Source of the DNA: JBBDMU01 sp040878115
GTDB lineage: Bacteria; Bacteroidota; Rhodothermia; Balneolales; Natronogracilivirgulaceae
DNA length: 25,691 bases
NCBI GenBank assembly: GCA_040878115.1
Contig: JBBDMV010000069.1
Span: 1-25,691, forward strand
Reading direction: 5' to 3'
The first letter of the stretch is position 1; each line of letters starts with the position of its first letter. Both the position numbers and the translations under genes were made by a program. This document shows, piece by piece, positions 6,149-14,123 of this stretch. The notes under the pieces were generated by a model, which made no database searches, had not been told where the DNA came from, and saw only the letters and a program-made list of their open reading frames with translations.

Positions 6149-8188
6149 GTGGCTAAGAAATCGAACAAACTCATAAATGAAACCTCTCCTTACCTGCTTC
6201 AGCATGCCTATAATCCCGTAGAATGGTATCCCTGGGGTGATGAAGCTTTAAAAAGGGCACGGGATGAAAACAAGATGATCTTCCTTAGCATCGGCTATTC
6301 CAGCTGCCACTGGTGCCACGTGATGGAGCATGAATCATTTGAGGACCCTGATACAGCCCGTTTGATGAATGAATATTTCATCAACATCAAAGTTGACCGC
6401 GAAGAGAGGCCCGATCTGGATTCCGTTTATATGGAGGCCCTTCAGATGATGACTGGTCAGGGAGGATGGCCATTAAACGTGTGGCTTACCCCCGATAAAA
6501 TACCTGTATTCGGTGGTACATACTTCCCTCCCCAAGATATGCACGGCAGGCCTGATTTCAGTACCATACTGGTGAGACTTGCAGAAGTGTATGAACATAG
6601 TCCGGAAAACGTACGGCAGCAAGCCAGCAAAATGGCTGAAGCTTTACAGCAGGACCTATATAAAAAAATAACACCGGGGATAGTAAATCGCCAACTGCTT
6701 GATAAAGTCTGCGAAAGCTATAAAAAGAATTATGAGCCACAATATGGCGGTTTCTCCGGGGCACCTAAATTTCCAATGGTTATGGGAATAGAGTTTCTGA
6801 TGCGCTACCATCACATCAGCGGGAATGAAGACGCCAAAGAGATGGCACTTCATTCACTCGACCAAATGATCATGGGAGGAATCTACGATCAGATCGGAGG
6901 TGGTCTCCACCGTTACAGTACAGACGCTGAATGGCTGGCGCCCCATTTTGAGAAAATGCTATACGACAATGCCCTCCTCCTTTCGGCGCTTTGTGATGCC
7001 TGGCAAATCAGTAAAAAACCCTTGTACAGGGAAACCATTTATGAAACATTCGCCTGGGCCAAAAGGGAAATGCTCTCCGATGATGGTGGATTTTATTCTG
7101 CCCTGGATGCTGACACCGAGGGAGAAGAAGGCAAATTTTACGTGTGGCAGGAGGAAGAAATAAACAGGATCCTTGATAGAGAAGACCGGGAATTTTTCAA
7201 GGCCGTATACTCGGTAACACCTCAAGGAAACTGGGAGGGCAAAACCATATTCAACCGTTCGAAAGAATTGGATGAATACGCTGTGGAATTTAATACAGAT
7301 GCGGAAACTCTGAAGGAGTCTCTGGAAAGAAGCAAAGCTATTTTATTAAAAGAACGGGAAAAACGAACTCGTCCTGGTTTGGATGACAAGATCATCACAT
7401 CCTGGAATGCTATGATGCTGAAAAGCCTCTGCAAATGCTATAAAATTTTGGGTGATGATGCTTTTAAGGTTACCGCACTTAACAATGCAGAGCTTATGAT
7501 CACCGAACTCTGGCAAAATAATACTCTCTACAGAACCTACAAGAACGGTATATCCAGGCAACATGGCTTTTTGGATGATTACGCTTTGCTCTCCGAGGCA
7601 CTCAGTTACGTTTTTGAGATCACCGGTGATGAAAAATACCTAAACATAGCATTATCACTAACGGCCCGCTTGCAGGAAAGCTTTTATGATGAGGAACATG
7701 ACGCTTTTTACTATACCTCAGAAAACCATGAGAAATTAATTGTCAACAGCCGTGATGTCTTCGACAACGTCACACCCAGTGGAAATTCGGCTGCCTGTAT
7801 GGCTTTTCAAAGATTAGGAGCTATATCCGGTGATCATGGATTGCAGAATATTGCTTCCAAAGCTATAGAACGACTGGGTGAAGTGATGGCTGAACATGGA
7901 ACCGTTTTTGGCTACTTGTTACAGGCTGCCATCAATCAGGTTGAGCCCAGCAGGGAAATCATTGTGGTTGGCAAAGATCCATTACCCTTTCAAAAAACCT
8001 GGGCAAATTATTATGACCCACAGTCTTTTTTTATAATGGGAGAAGATTTTCAAAACTCTCCTCATCCTACCCTAAAAGGTAAAAAACCGCTGGGCAGCAA
8101 GGCTACAGCTTATATCTGCCGTAATTTCGAATGTAAAGAGCCGGTGTCGGAGCCTGATGTTTTTCAAGAAATGCTGGTTACTTTATAA
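6149..8188 (+). CDS. DUF255 thioredoxin-fold protein (YyaL/SSP411 type)
   Basis: A 679-residue member of the widespread YyaL/spermatogenesis-associated protein 20 family. The N-terminal 170 residues form the thioredoxin-like DUF255 domain, with the hallmark SSCHWCHVM (Cys53 and Cys56), the YNPVEWYPWG block and GGWPLNVWLTPD. The rest resembles an (alpha/alpha)6 barrel of the six-hairpin glycosidase type, with blocks such as GGGLHRYSTDAEWLAPHFEKMLYDNA and TSWNAMM. The biochemical role of the family is not established. The start is a GTG at 6149: the frame is closed by a TAA at 6131 and has no ATG in between. No signal peptide, so probably cytoplasmic. It is convergent with rfbC. Confidence 0.9.
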   Translation: MAKKSNKLINETSPYLLQHAYNPVEWYPWGDEALKRARDENKMIFLSIGYSSCHWCHVMEHESFEDPDTARLMNEYFINIKVDREERPDLDSVYMEALQMMTGQGGWPLNVWLTPDKIPVFGGTYFPPQDMHGRPDFSTILVRLAEVYEHSPENVRQQASKMAEALQQDLYKKITPGIVNRQLLDKVCESYKKNYEPQYGGFSGAPKFPMVMGIEFLMRYHHISGNEDAKEMALHSLDQMIMGGIYDQIGGGLHRYSTDAEWLAPHFEKMLYDNALLLSALCDAWQISKKPLYRETIYETFAWAKREMLSDDGGFYSALDADTEGEEGKFYVWQEEEINRILDREDREFFKAVYSVTPQGNWEGKTIFNRSKELDEYAVEFNTDAETLKESLERSKAILLKEREKRTRPGLDDKIITSWNAMMLKSLCKCYKILGDDAFKVTALNNAELMITELWQNNTLYRTYKNGISRQHGFLDDYALLSEALSYVFEITGDEKYLNIALSLTARLQESFYDEEHDAFYYTSENHEKLIVNSRDVFDNVTPSGNSAACMAFQRLGAISGDHGLQNIASKAIERLGEVMAEHGTVFGYLLQAAINQVEPSREIIVVGKDPLPFQKTWANYYDPQSFFIMGEDFQNSPHPTLKGKKPLGSKATAYICRNFECKEPVSEPDVFQEMLVTL

Positions 8189-8308
8189 CACCAGGAGCAG
8201 CTACTGTCGCAATATTGAAAACATATTACCCGGAGCTTACATTCATAAACTACTGCCAGGATGACAGTGTTACTTTATTTTCCAGTTAGTGTCAAAAAGT
8301 TCAGATCG

Positions 8309-8848
8309 TCAGGGTAAATCAATAACATCACTGAGAAAAGGTAAATTTTTATCTTTATCAGATAATACAGGGTCAACCTGCGGCCATGGAATACCGATAT
8401 CCGGGTCATTCCAGCGAATGCCCCTTTCACCCTTAGGGTTGTAGTAATCGCTGCATTTGTAGAGGAAGGTAGCCGTTTCTGACAGCACGAAGAAACCGTG
8501 GGCAAAACCTTTGGGGACGTATAGCATGTGTTTGTTTCGCTCCGAGAGTCGGCCGGTAACAAATTTTCCGAAAGTGGGTGATTTTTTTCGAATATCAACA
8601 GCAACATCCAGTATTTCACCCTGGGTGACCATAACCAGTTTAGCCTGTGGATTAATGATCTGGTAATGCAGGCCACGTAATGAATATTTCTTTGATCGTG
8701 AGAGATTATCCTGAACAAAGGTTTGCTCTATGCCTGCCTCTCTGAGTAAACTTTCCCGGTAGGTTTCGGTGAAGAAACCACGCTCATCTTCAAAGGTGCG
8801 TGGTTTGATGAGAATAACATCCTTTATTTCAGAAGGTTCAAAAATCAT
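8309..8848 (-). CDS. rfbC: dTDP-4-dehydrorhamnose 3,5-epimerase
   Basis: RmlC catalyses the third step of dTDP-L-rhamnose synthesis, epimerising dTDP-4-keto-6-deoxyglucose at C3 and C5. The 179-residue cupin has the catalytic histidine in SLRGLHYQ (His61), the second conserved His in PKGFAHGF (His117) and the tyrosine in FLYKCSDYYNP (Tyr130). It is the last gene of rfbA-rfbD-rfbC, 19 bp after rfbD. Product feeds rhamnose into surface polysaccharide. Confidence 0.96.
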   Translation of the reverse strand: MIFEPSEIKDVILIKPRTFEDERGFFTETYRESLLREAGIEQTFVQDNLSRSKKYSLRGLHYQIINPQAKLVMVTQGEILDVAVDIRKKSPTFGKFVTGRLSERNKHMLYVPKGFAHGFFVLSETATFLYKCSDYYNPKGERGIRWNDPDIGIPWPQVDPVLSDKDKNLPFLSDVIDLP

Positions 8849-8867
8849 AGGTAAACCCGGTTATTGC

Positions 8868-9731
8868 TCAAATTTGCCGGAGAAGGTTCTCAAGGCCTTC
8901 CTGCCAGGTTATGGTCCGGGTGCCTGAAATACTTTCTAAGTTGGAAATATCAAGATGGGAATACAGAGGCCTGGCGGCCTTTGTAGGATATTCCGATGTT
9001 GCAATGGCTGTCAATTTCGTTTTGATATTCTTAATTTCAAAAATGGCAGATGCTAATTCATGCCAGTTTGTTAATCCTGAACTTGATGCATGAATTAATC
9101 CTTTAAAATCAGCATCAATCAAAGCCATACTGTTTTCTACAAGGTTCCCTGTAAAAGTAGGGGTTCCGAACTGGTCGTTAACAACCTTAAGTTCATCCTT
9201 TTCATCTGAAAGCCGGAGCATTGTTTTTACAAAATTGCTTCCATAGGGGCCACAAAGCCAGGAAGTACGGATAATTATGTAATTAGAGCAGTATTTTTGG
9301 AGTAACTGTTCACCAACCAATTTAGTCAGGCCGTAGGTATTTACGGGGCTGGGATCGTATGTTTCAGGATAACCTAGTGGCAGGCGTTCACGATCTTCAA
9401 CATTCCCCGGAAAGACGTAATCACTGGAATAGTGAACGAGTTTCGCGCCTGCATCCTCGCAAAGTTTAGCTATACCGGCAACGGCTTCAGCATTAACTTC
9501 CCGTGCCTCTTCAGGCTCATCTTCGGCGAGATCAACATCGGTAAAAGCTGCACAATTGATCACAATATCGGGACGATAGCTATTAAATACGGAACGCAGG
9601 GAAGTATCATCGGTTACATCAACAACGGAAGAAGTACAGGATTTAAAAAGAAAGCCTTTTTCTTTCAAGAACAGGCCCCATTCTGTGCCAAGCTGACCAC
9701 CTGCACCAAATAGTAATATGCGGCTCCTCAT
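8868..9731 (-). CDS. rfbD: dTDP-4-dehydrorhamnose reductase
   Basis: RmlD performs the last step of dTDP-L-rhamnose synthesis, reducing dTDP-6-deoxy-L-lyxo-4-hexulose with NAD(P)H. The 287-residue extended short-chain dehydrogenase has the nucleotide-binding GAGGQLG (9-15), INCAAFTDVD (58-67), HYSSDYVF (100-107) and the catalytic Tyr-x3-Lys pair in NTYGLTKLVGE (Tyr133, Lys137). Its ATG overlaps the rfbA stop by 4 bp (ATGA), indicating translational coupling. Confidence 0.96.
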   Translation of the reverse strand: MRSRILLFGAGGQLGTEWGLFLKEKGFLFKSCTSSVVDVTDDTSLRSVFNSYRPDIVINCAAFTDVDLAEDEPEEAREVNAEAVAGIAKLCEDAGAKLVHYSSDYVFPGNVEDRERLPLGYPETYDPSPVNTYGLTKLVGEQLLQKYCSNYIIIRTSWLCGPYGSNFVKTMLRLSDEKDELKVVNDQFGTPTFTGNLVENSMALIDADFKGLIHASSSGLTNWHELASAIFEIKNIKTKLTAIATSEYPTKAARPLYSHLDISNLESISGTRTITWQEGLENLLRQI

Positions 9732-10441
9732 AATCTGTTTTCCTTTTGATGTACCAGTTCGTTGGCCGTTTTATAAGATTCAAAAGTTCCTGCATCCGTC
9801 CACCAGCCGTCCAGCACAGAATATTTCATCAGGTTTTCCCTGATGTAGAAATTGTTGACATCCGTGATCTCCAGTTCGCCTCTCCCTGATGGCTTCAGTT
9901 TATTAATGTAATTAAATACCTCATTATCGAACATATAAATCCCGGTAACGCAGAAAGATGATTTAGGTTGTCTGGGCTTTTCCTCGATACTCACTATTTT
10001 ATCACCCTCAATTTCGGCCACTCCGTAGCGGGTAGGATCAGCAACTTCCTTAATGAGAATTTTAGCCCCTCCTTTATATGATTTAACGGCATCTTTAAGT
10101 GAATGGCTGAATATATTATCACCAAGGATCACAAGCATGCTGTCATTACCTATAAATGTTTGGGCCAAACCCAAAGCCTGAGCTATGCCGCCTGCCTCAT
10201 CCTGGACTTTATAGGTAAAGCGGCAACCAAATTCTCGTCCGGATCCCAATAGATTGACAACATCACCCATGTAATCAGTGCCCGTTACAATCAGAATTTC
10301 TTCTATGCCTGCTTCAATCAGCTTCTCAATGGGGTAATAGATCATAGGCTTTCTGCCTATAGGGAGAAGGTGCTTGTTCGTAACTTTTGTGAGAGGATAC
10401 AGGCGTGAGCCTGTACCACCTGCGAGTACGATTCCTTTCAT
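9728..10441 (-). CDS. rfbA: Glucose-1-phosphate thymidylyltransferase (short form)
   Basis: Makes dTDP-glucose from glucose 1-phosphate and dTTP, the first step toward dTDP-L-rhamnose. I place the start at 10441 (237 residues), where the family's canonical beginning (MKGIVLAGGTGSRL) appears. An upstream ATG at 10480 would add 13 residues encoded within an intergenic repeat (CACAAAGTGCACAAAGG type), which is unlikely to be real protein. Visible motifs are GGTGSRLYPLT, the KHLLPIGRKPMIYYPI block and LGDNIF. At about 240 residues it is the short RmlA type, lacking the C-terminal regulatory extension of the 290-residue enzymes, so specificity for dTTP is likely but less certain. Confidence 0.9.
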   Translation of the reverse strand: MKGIVLAGGTGSRLYPLTKVTNKHLLPIGRKPMIYYPIEKLIEAGIEEILIVTGTDYMGDVVNLLGSGREFGCRFTYKVQDEAGGIAQALGLAQTFIGNDSMLVILGDNIFSHSLKDAVKSYKGGAKILIKEVADPTRYGVAEIEGDKIVSIEEKPRQPKSSFCVTGIYMFDNEVFNYINKLKPSGRGELEITDVNNFYIRENLMKYSVLDGWWTDAGTFESYKTANELVHQKENRL

Positions 10442-10452
10442 AAGCCGTCTTT

Positions 10453-10567
10453 TAAACCACAAAGTGCACAAAGGACACAATAAGAATACATACTTAAACT
10501 TTTATATTTTATCCTTTAGTTGACAACTAAATTAAACCTTTGTGGACTTTGTGCCCATTATGGTTTA
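10453..10567. repeat. Inverted CACAAAG-type repeats between pdhC and rfbA
   Basis: The segment 10453-10480 and the reverse complement of 10540-10567 share TAAACCA and GCACAAAG blocks (10466-10473 with 10547-10554). Between them lies a hairpin with arms TTTAGTT (10515-10521) and AACTAAA (10525-10531). Repeats of this kind are common between genes in Bacteroidetes-like genomes. On the minus strand they lie between pdhC and rfbA and could attenuate read-through, but no T tract follows. Confidence 0.5.
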
Positions 10568-10572
10568 ATTCT

Positions 10573-11841
10573 TTACAGCAGCATGTTCATCGGATTCTCA
10601 AGCAGGTTCCGTACTGTATTCAGGAATTGAGCAGAAGTTGCTCCGTCCACAATCCGGTGATCGCTCGAAAGGGTTATTTTCATGCGTTTTCCAGGTACAA
10701 CTTGTTCGTTCTCAATTACAGGAACATCCCGTATCGCCCCAACGGCAAGGATGCAGGCATTAGGTGGATTGATGATAGCTGTGAACTCTTCTATTCCGTA
10801 CATGCCGAGGTTACTAACCGTAAATGTACTTCCTTCCCATTCTTCGGGCTGAAGTTTCTTATCCCTTGCTTTCCCTGCCAATTCTTTAGTTTCGGCAGAA
10901 ATCTGCGTCAAGCCTTTTAAGTCGGTATCCCGGATAACCGGCGTGAGCAGACCTTCTTCAACAGCTACGGCCACAGCAACGTGGATTTTGGCGTGACGAC
11001 GCATAGCATCACCCAACCAGGAACTGTTCACCTTTGGGTGCTTACGAAGCGCCATTGCACATGCTTTAACTACAAAGTCATTAAAACTAATTTTCACTTC
11101 ACCGTTTGTGTTCATGGCCATTCTTGCATCAATGGCTTTCTTCATATCAATATCTACGGTTTCGTAGAAGTGAGGGCTGCCGAACTTGCTTTCAGCCAAG
11201 CGTTTTGCAATGATTTTTCGCATCTGGCTTACCGGTACATCTTCATCCTTTCCGGCCCGTTTGGCTGCCATTGGCTGAGCGGCAGGGGCTTCATACTCTT
11301 CAATGTCTTTCTTGACAATCCTGCCGTGAGGTCCGCTTCCCCTAACCTCGGAAAGCTCAATTCCTTGTTCTCCGGCCATTTTTTTGGCTAAAGGAGATGC
11401 TTTTATATGCCCATCACCTGACTCTTTTTTATCGGTTGATTTGCCTTCTATACTACCAAAAAGAGGATCAAAATCTTCTTTCTTTCCTTGAGCTTCTTCA
11501 GTTTCAGCTTCAGTCTCCAATGTTTCCTTTTCTATCGGCTCTTCTTTTGGGGATGGCTTCTCACCTTCTTTCTCATCGCCAAGCAGATCAGAGACATCCT
11601 CCCCCTCATCACCTATTATGGCCATTTTACCCCCAAGAGGAACGGCATCTCCTTCTTTTGCCAAAATTTTCAATACGATACCAGGATCAAATGCCTCGAC
11701 CTCCATCGTGGCTTTATCGGTTTCAACCTCGGCAATAATATCACCGGAATTCACCTTATCTCCTTCTTTTACGTTCCATTTGGCGATGACACCTTCTTCC
11801 ATAGTGTCGCTCAACTTGGGCATATCAATGACGATGGCCAT
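10573..11841 (-). CDS. pdhC: Pyruvate dehydrogenase E2, dihydrolipoyl acetyltransferase
   Basis: Core of the pyruvate dehydrogenase complex; transfers the acetyl group from lipoamide to CoA. The 422-residue protein has one lipoyl domain (1-78, lipoylated Lys43 in VETDKATMEVEA), a highly acidic linker rich in Glu and Asp (about 79-144), a peripheral subunit-binding domain (about 146-181, with SPLAKKMA and GSGPHGRIVKKDI), a second linker and the catalytic domain ending in SSDHRIVDGATSAQFL (His395, Asp399). The initial MPKLSDTMEEG is typical of pyruvate rather than 2-oxoglutarate E2. It lies 25 bp after pdhB. The E3 gene (lpd) is not in the window. Confidence 0.95.
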   Translation of the reverse strand: MAIVIDMPKLSDTMEEGVIAKWNVKEGDKVNSGDIIAEVETDKATMEVEAFDPGIVLKILAKEGDAVPLGGKMAIIGDEGEDVSDLLGDEKEGEKPSPKEEPIEKETLETEAETEEAQGKKEDFDPLFGSIEGKSTDKKESGDGHIKASPLAKKMAGEQGIELSEVRGSGPHGRIVKKDIEEYEAPAAQPMAAKRAGKDEDVPVSQMRKIIAKRLAESKFGSPHFYETVDIDMKKAIDARMAMNTNGEVKISFNDFVVKACAMALRKHPKVNSSWLGDAMRRHAKIHVAVAVAVEEGLLTPVIRDTDLKGLTQISAETKELAGKARDKKLQPEEWEGSTFTVSNLGMYGIEEFTAIINPPNACILAVGAIRDVPVIENEQVVPGKRMKITLSSDHRIVDGATSAQFLNTVRNLLENPMNMLL

Positions 11842-11866
11842 ACTGTTTCTTTCTAAGGTTTAAGTT

Positions 11867-12847
11867 TTATTTCCTGTAAGTTACCGAATTTACCGCTTCA
11901 ATTACTTCTTTGGGACTTGGAAACCAAAGGTCGAATAATTTTTTTGAAAATGGGGCGGGTACATCGGGAACAGTTACTCTTAAAACGGGGGCGTCCAGAT
12001 GGTCAAAAGCATCACGCTGAATCTGAAAGCCAACTTCAGCGGCCACGCCTCCGAATGGATGAGATTCATCCACAATCACCAGACGATTGGTTTTTTTGAC
12101 AGATTCAATGACCAGGTCAATATCAAATGGCTTGATGGTTCGTGGATCGATAATCTCAGCTTCAACTCCGTCTTTGGCTAGCTGCTCAGCAGCCATTTTT
12201 GCCACATGGACCATTTTACCGTGGGCAACTAAGGTTACATCTGAACCTTCGCGCTTTACAGTCCCCTTACCTATTGGGATAAGGTATTCCTCATCCGGTA
12301 TTTCCTGCTTCATGCCGTAGGTTTGCTCAGACTCAAGGAAGATGACGGGATTATCATCGCGAATAGCAGATTTTAGCAAGCCTTTGGCATCATAGGGGTC
12401 CGCTGCAAAAATAGTGGTTAGCCCGGGAAAGTGTGCATATAAACTCTCATATGCTACAGAGTGCGTGGCACCTAATTGTCCGGCAGAGGCATTTGGGCCA
12501 CGGAAAACCATGGGAATATTAACTTGCCCACCACTCATAGAGCGAATTTTCGCTGCGTTGTTAATGATCTGGTCAATGCCTACCACGGCAAAATTGAACG
12601 TCATAAATTCAACTATTGGACGCATGCCGTTCATAGCGGCACCCACCCCGACTCCAGAAAAACCAAGCTCGGAAATAGGAGTGTCAATGACCCGCCGACC
12701 TCCGAATTCAGCAAGCATTCCCTGAGTTACTTTATAGGCCCCTTCGTATTCAGCCACCTCTTCACCCATAATAAAAACTCGCTCGTCACGGCGCATTTCT
12801 TCTGTCATGGCTTCGCGGATTGCTTCACGAAACTGTTTTTCAGCCAT
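11867..12847 (-). CDS. pdhB: Pyruvate dehydrogenase E1 beta subunit
   Basis: With PdhA forms the heterotetrameric thiamine-diphosphate E1 that decarboxylates pyruvate and acetylates the E2 lipoyl arm. The 326-residue length is normal. Features include the ThDP-activating glutamate in TPISELGFSG (Glu60), VEFMTFNFA, and the GQLGATHS and YAHFPGLT blocks typical of pyruvate-type E1 beta. It lies 47 bp after pdhA and 25 bp before pdhC. Confidence 0.95.
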   Translation of the reverse strand: MAEKQFREAIREAMTEEMRRDERVFIMGEEVAEYEGAYKVTQGMLAEFGGRRVIDTPISELGFSGVGVGAAMNGMRPIVEFMTFNFAVVGIDQIINNAAKIRSMSGGQVNIPMVFRGPNASAGQLGATHSVAYESLYAHFPGLTTIFAADPYDAKGLLKSAIRDDNPVIFLESEQTYGMKQEIPDEEYLIPIGKGTVKREGSDVTLVAHGKMVHVAKMAAEQLAKDGVEAEIIDPRTIKPFDIDLVIESVKKTNRLVIVDESHPFGGVAAEVGFQIQRDAFDHLDAPVLRVTVPDVPAPFSKKLFDLWFPSPKEVIEAVNSVTYRK

Positions 12848-12894
12848 TTATTTTCTCCTAAATAATGTCAGTTAAATAATAAGTAAGTGAGCCT

Positions 12895-13971
12895 TTATCG
12901 CAAATAAGGAAAATCGTCATCGGCATAAATATGCTTGTAGAGCTCTTCGTCGTCAGGGAAGTCACTATTTTCAGCGAAATCTACGGCCTCGAGTATTTCC
13001 TTGTCTATGTTGCTGTTGATCTCATCCAATTTTTTCTCGTCGGCAATGTCTTTTTCCAGAATGTACGTTTTTAAGCGTTCGATAGGATCGAAGGTTTTAA
13101 ACTCCTGCATTTCTTCCTTCGTACGGTAATTTGCCGGATCACTCATAGAATGGCCACGGTATCGGTAAGTACGAACTTCGATCAGCCATGGCATGGAATC
13201 TTTACGAACCTCATCGGCCACTTCCTTGAACTTGTCAATTACAGTAAATATATCCATTCCCGATATTACATCGTGCTTCATTCCGTATGGCAATGCCCGG
13301 TCTACAAGTTCTCCGGCACTGTGCCTTTCAACGGCAGTTCCCATAGAATAGCCATTGTTCTCGATTACATATATGATCGGGAGTTTCCATAATTGGGCGA
13401 GGTTAAGGCTCTCATTTAATGAACCCTGGTCCACGGCGCCATCACCAAAGAGGCAAACCGTGACTTTATCCTCATCACGCATTTTGTTGGCCATGGCAAT
13501 GCCAGCTCCAAGAGGGATATGGGCCCCAACAATAGCATGTCCACCCCAAAAGTGGTTCTTAACGTCAAAAAAGTGCATTGATCCGCCTTTGCCATTACTG
13601 CAACCTGTTGCTTTGCCAAATAACTCCGCCATTCCCGCCTTGCTTGAAATACCTTTCGCAAGCCCCATGCCGTGAACACGGTAAGCGGTAATGATATCAT
13701 CATCATCGTTCAAGGCATAGTTTAAGCCGGATGACAAAGCCTCCTGGCCAATATAAAGATGAAGAAACCCACCAAATTTGCCTTTTTGGTACATTTGGGC
13801 AGCACGCTCCTCGAAGCGGCGCTGACGATACATGCATTCAAAAAGCCCGAGTAGCTCATCTTTTTTGATACCCAGGTTTTTATGTGTTTTCTTGGTAGGT
13901 TTCGGAAGTTTAGTACTTTTATATACGGCCCCGGTAGGCGTAAAACCGGCTACCTCAGTCTCATTTCCCAT
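12895..13971 (-). CDS. pdhA: Pyruvate dehydrogenase E1 alpha subunit
   Basis: ThDP-binding E1 alpha, 358 residues. The ThDP/magnesium motif is GDGAVDQGSLNE (176-187) followed by ENNGYSM. The phosphorylation-loop region RYRGHSMSDPANYR includes the catalytic histidine (His273). About 35 residues at the N-terminus (rich in Lys, Pro, Thr) precede the conserved part. The start is supported by an AGGGAG Shine-Dalgarno sequence on the minus strand six bases upstream of the ATG. First gene of pdhA-pdhB-pdhC, 152 bp downstream of alaS. Confidence 0.95.
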   Translation of the reverse strand: MGNETEVAGFTPTGAVYKSTKLPKPTKKTHKNLGIKKDELLGLFECMYRQRRFEERAAQMYQKGKFGGFLHLYIGQEALSSGLNYALNDDDDIITAYRVHGMGLAKGISSKAGMAELFGKATGCSNGKGGSMHFFDVKNHFWGGHAIVGAHIPLGAGIAMANKMRDEDKVTVCLFGDGAVDQGSLNESLNLAQLWKLPIIYVIENNGYSMGTAVERHSAGELVDRALPYGMKHDVISGMDIFTVIDKFKEVADEVRKDSMPWLIEVRTYRYRGHSMSDPANYRTKEEMQEFKTFDPIERLKTYILEKDIADEKKLDEINSNIDKEILEAVDFAENSDFPDDEELYKHIYADDDFPYLR

Positions 13972-14123
13972 TCAAGCTCCCTGAGATTTATAAGCTTTTA
14001 ATAATTATTGGATTTTTCTTTAAAAAAAATAGAAACCAAGTATACTGAAAAAACCGCAATTTTGCAGGTGTAAGTTTATTAGAAGTAAAGGTTGATAATG
14101 GCAAAGTATGTTTGCGTCACCTG

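Noticed and set aside
8275..8718. 147-residue minus-strand reading frame
   Set aside because: It overlaps rfbC in another frame on the same strand; rfbC has clear catalytic motifs.
11397..11863. Several plus-strand frames of 80-120 residues
   Set aside because: All are antisense to the E2 gene pdhC, where the low-complexity acidic linker leaves other frames open by chance.
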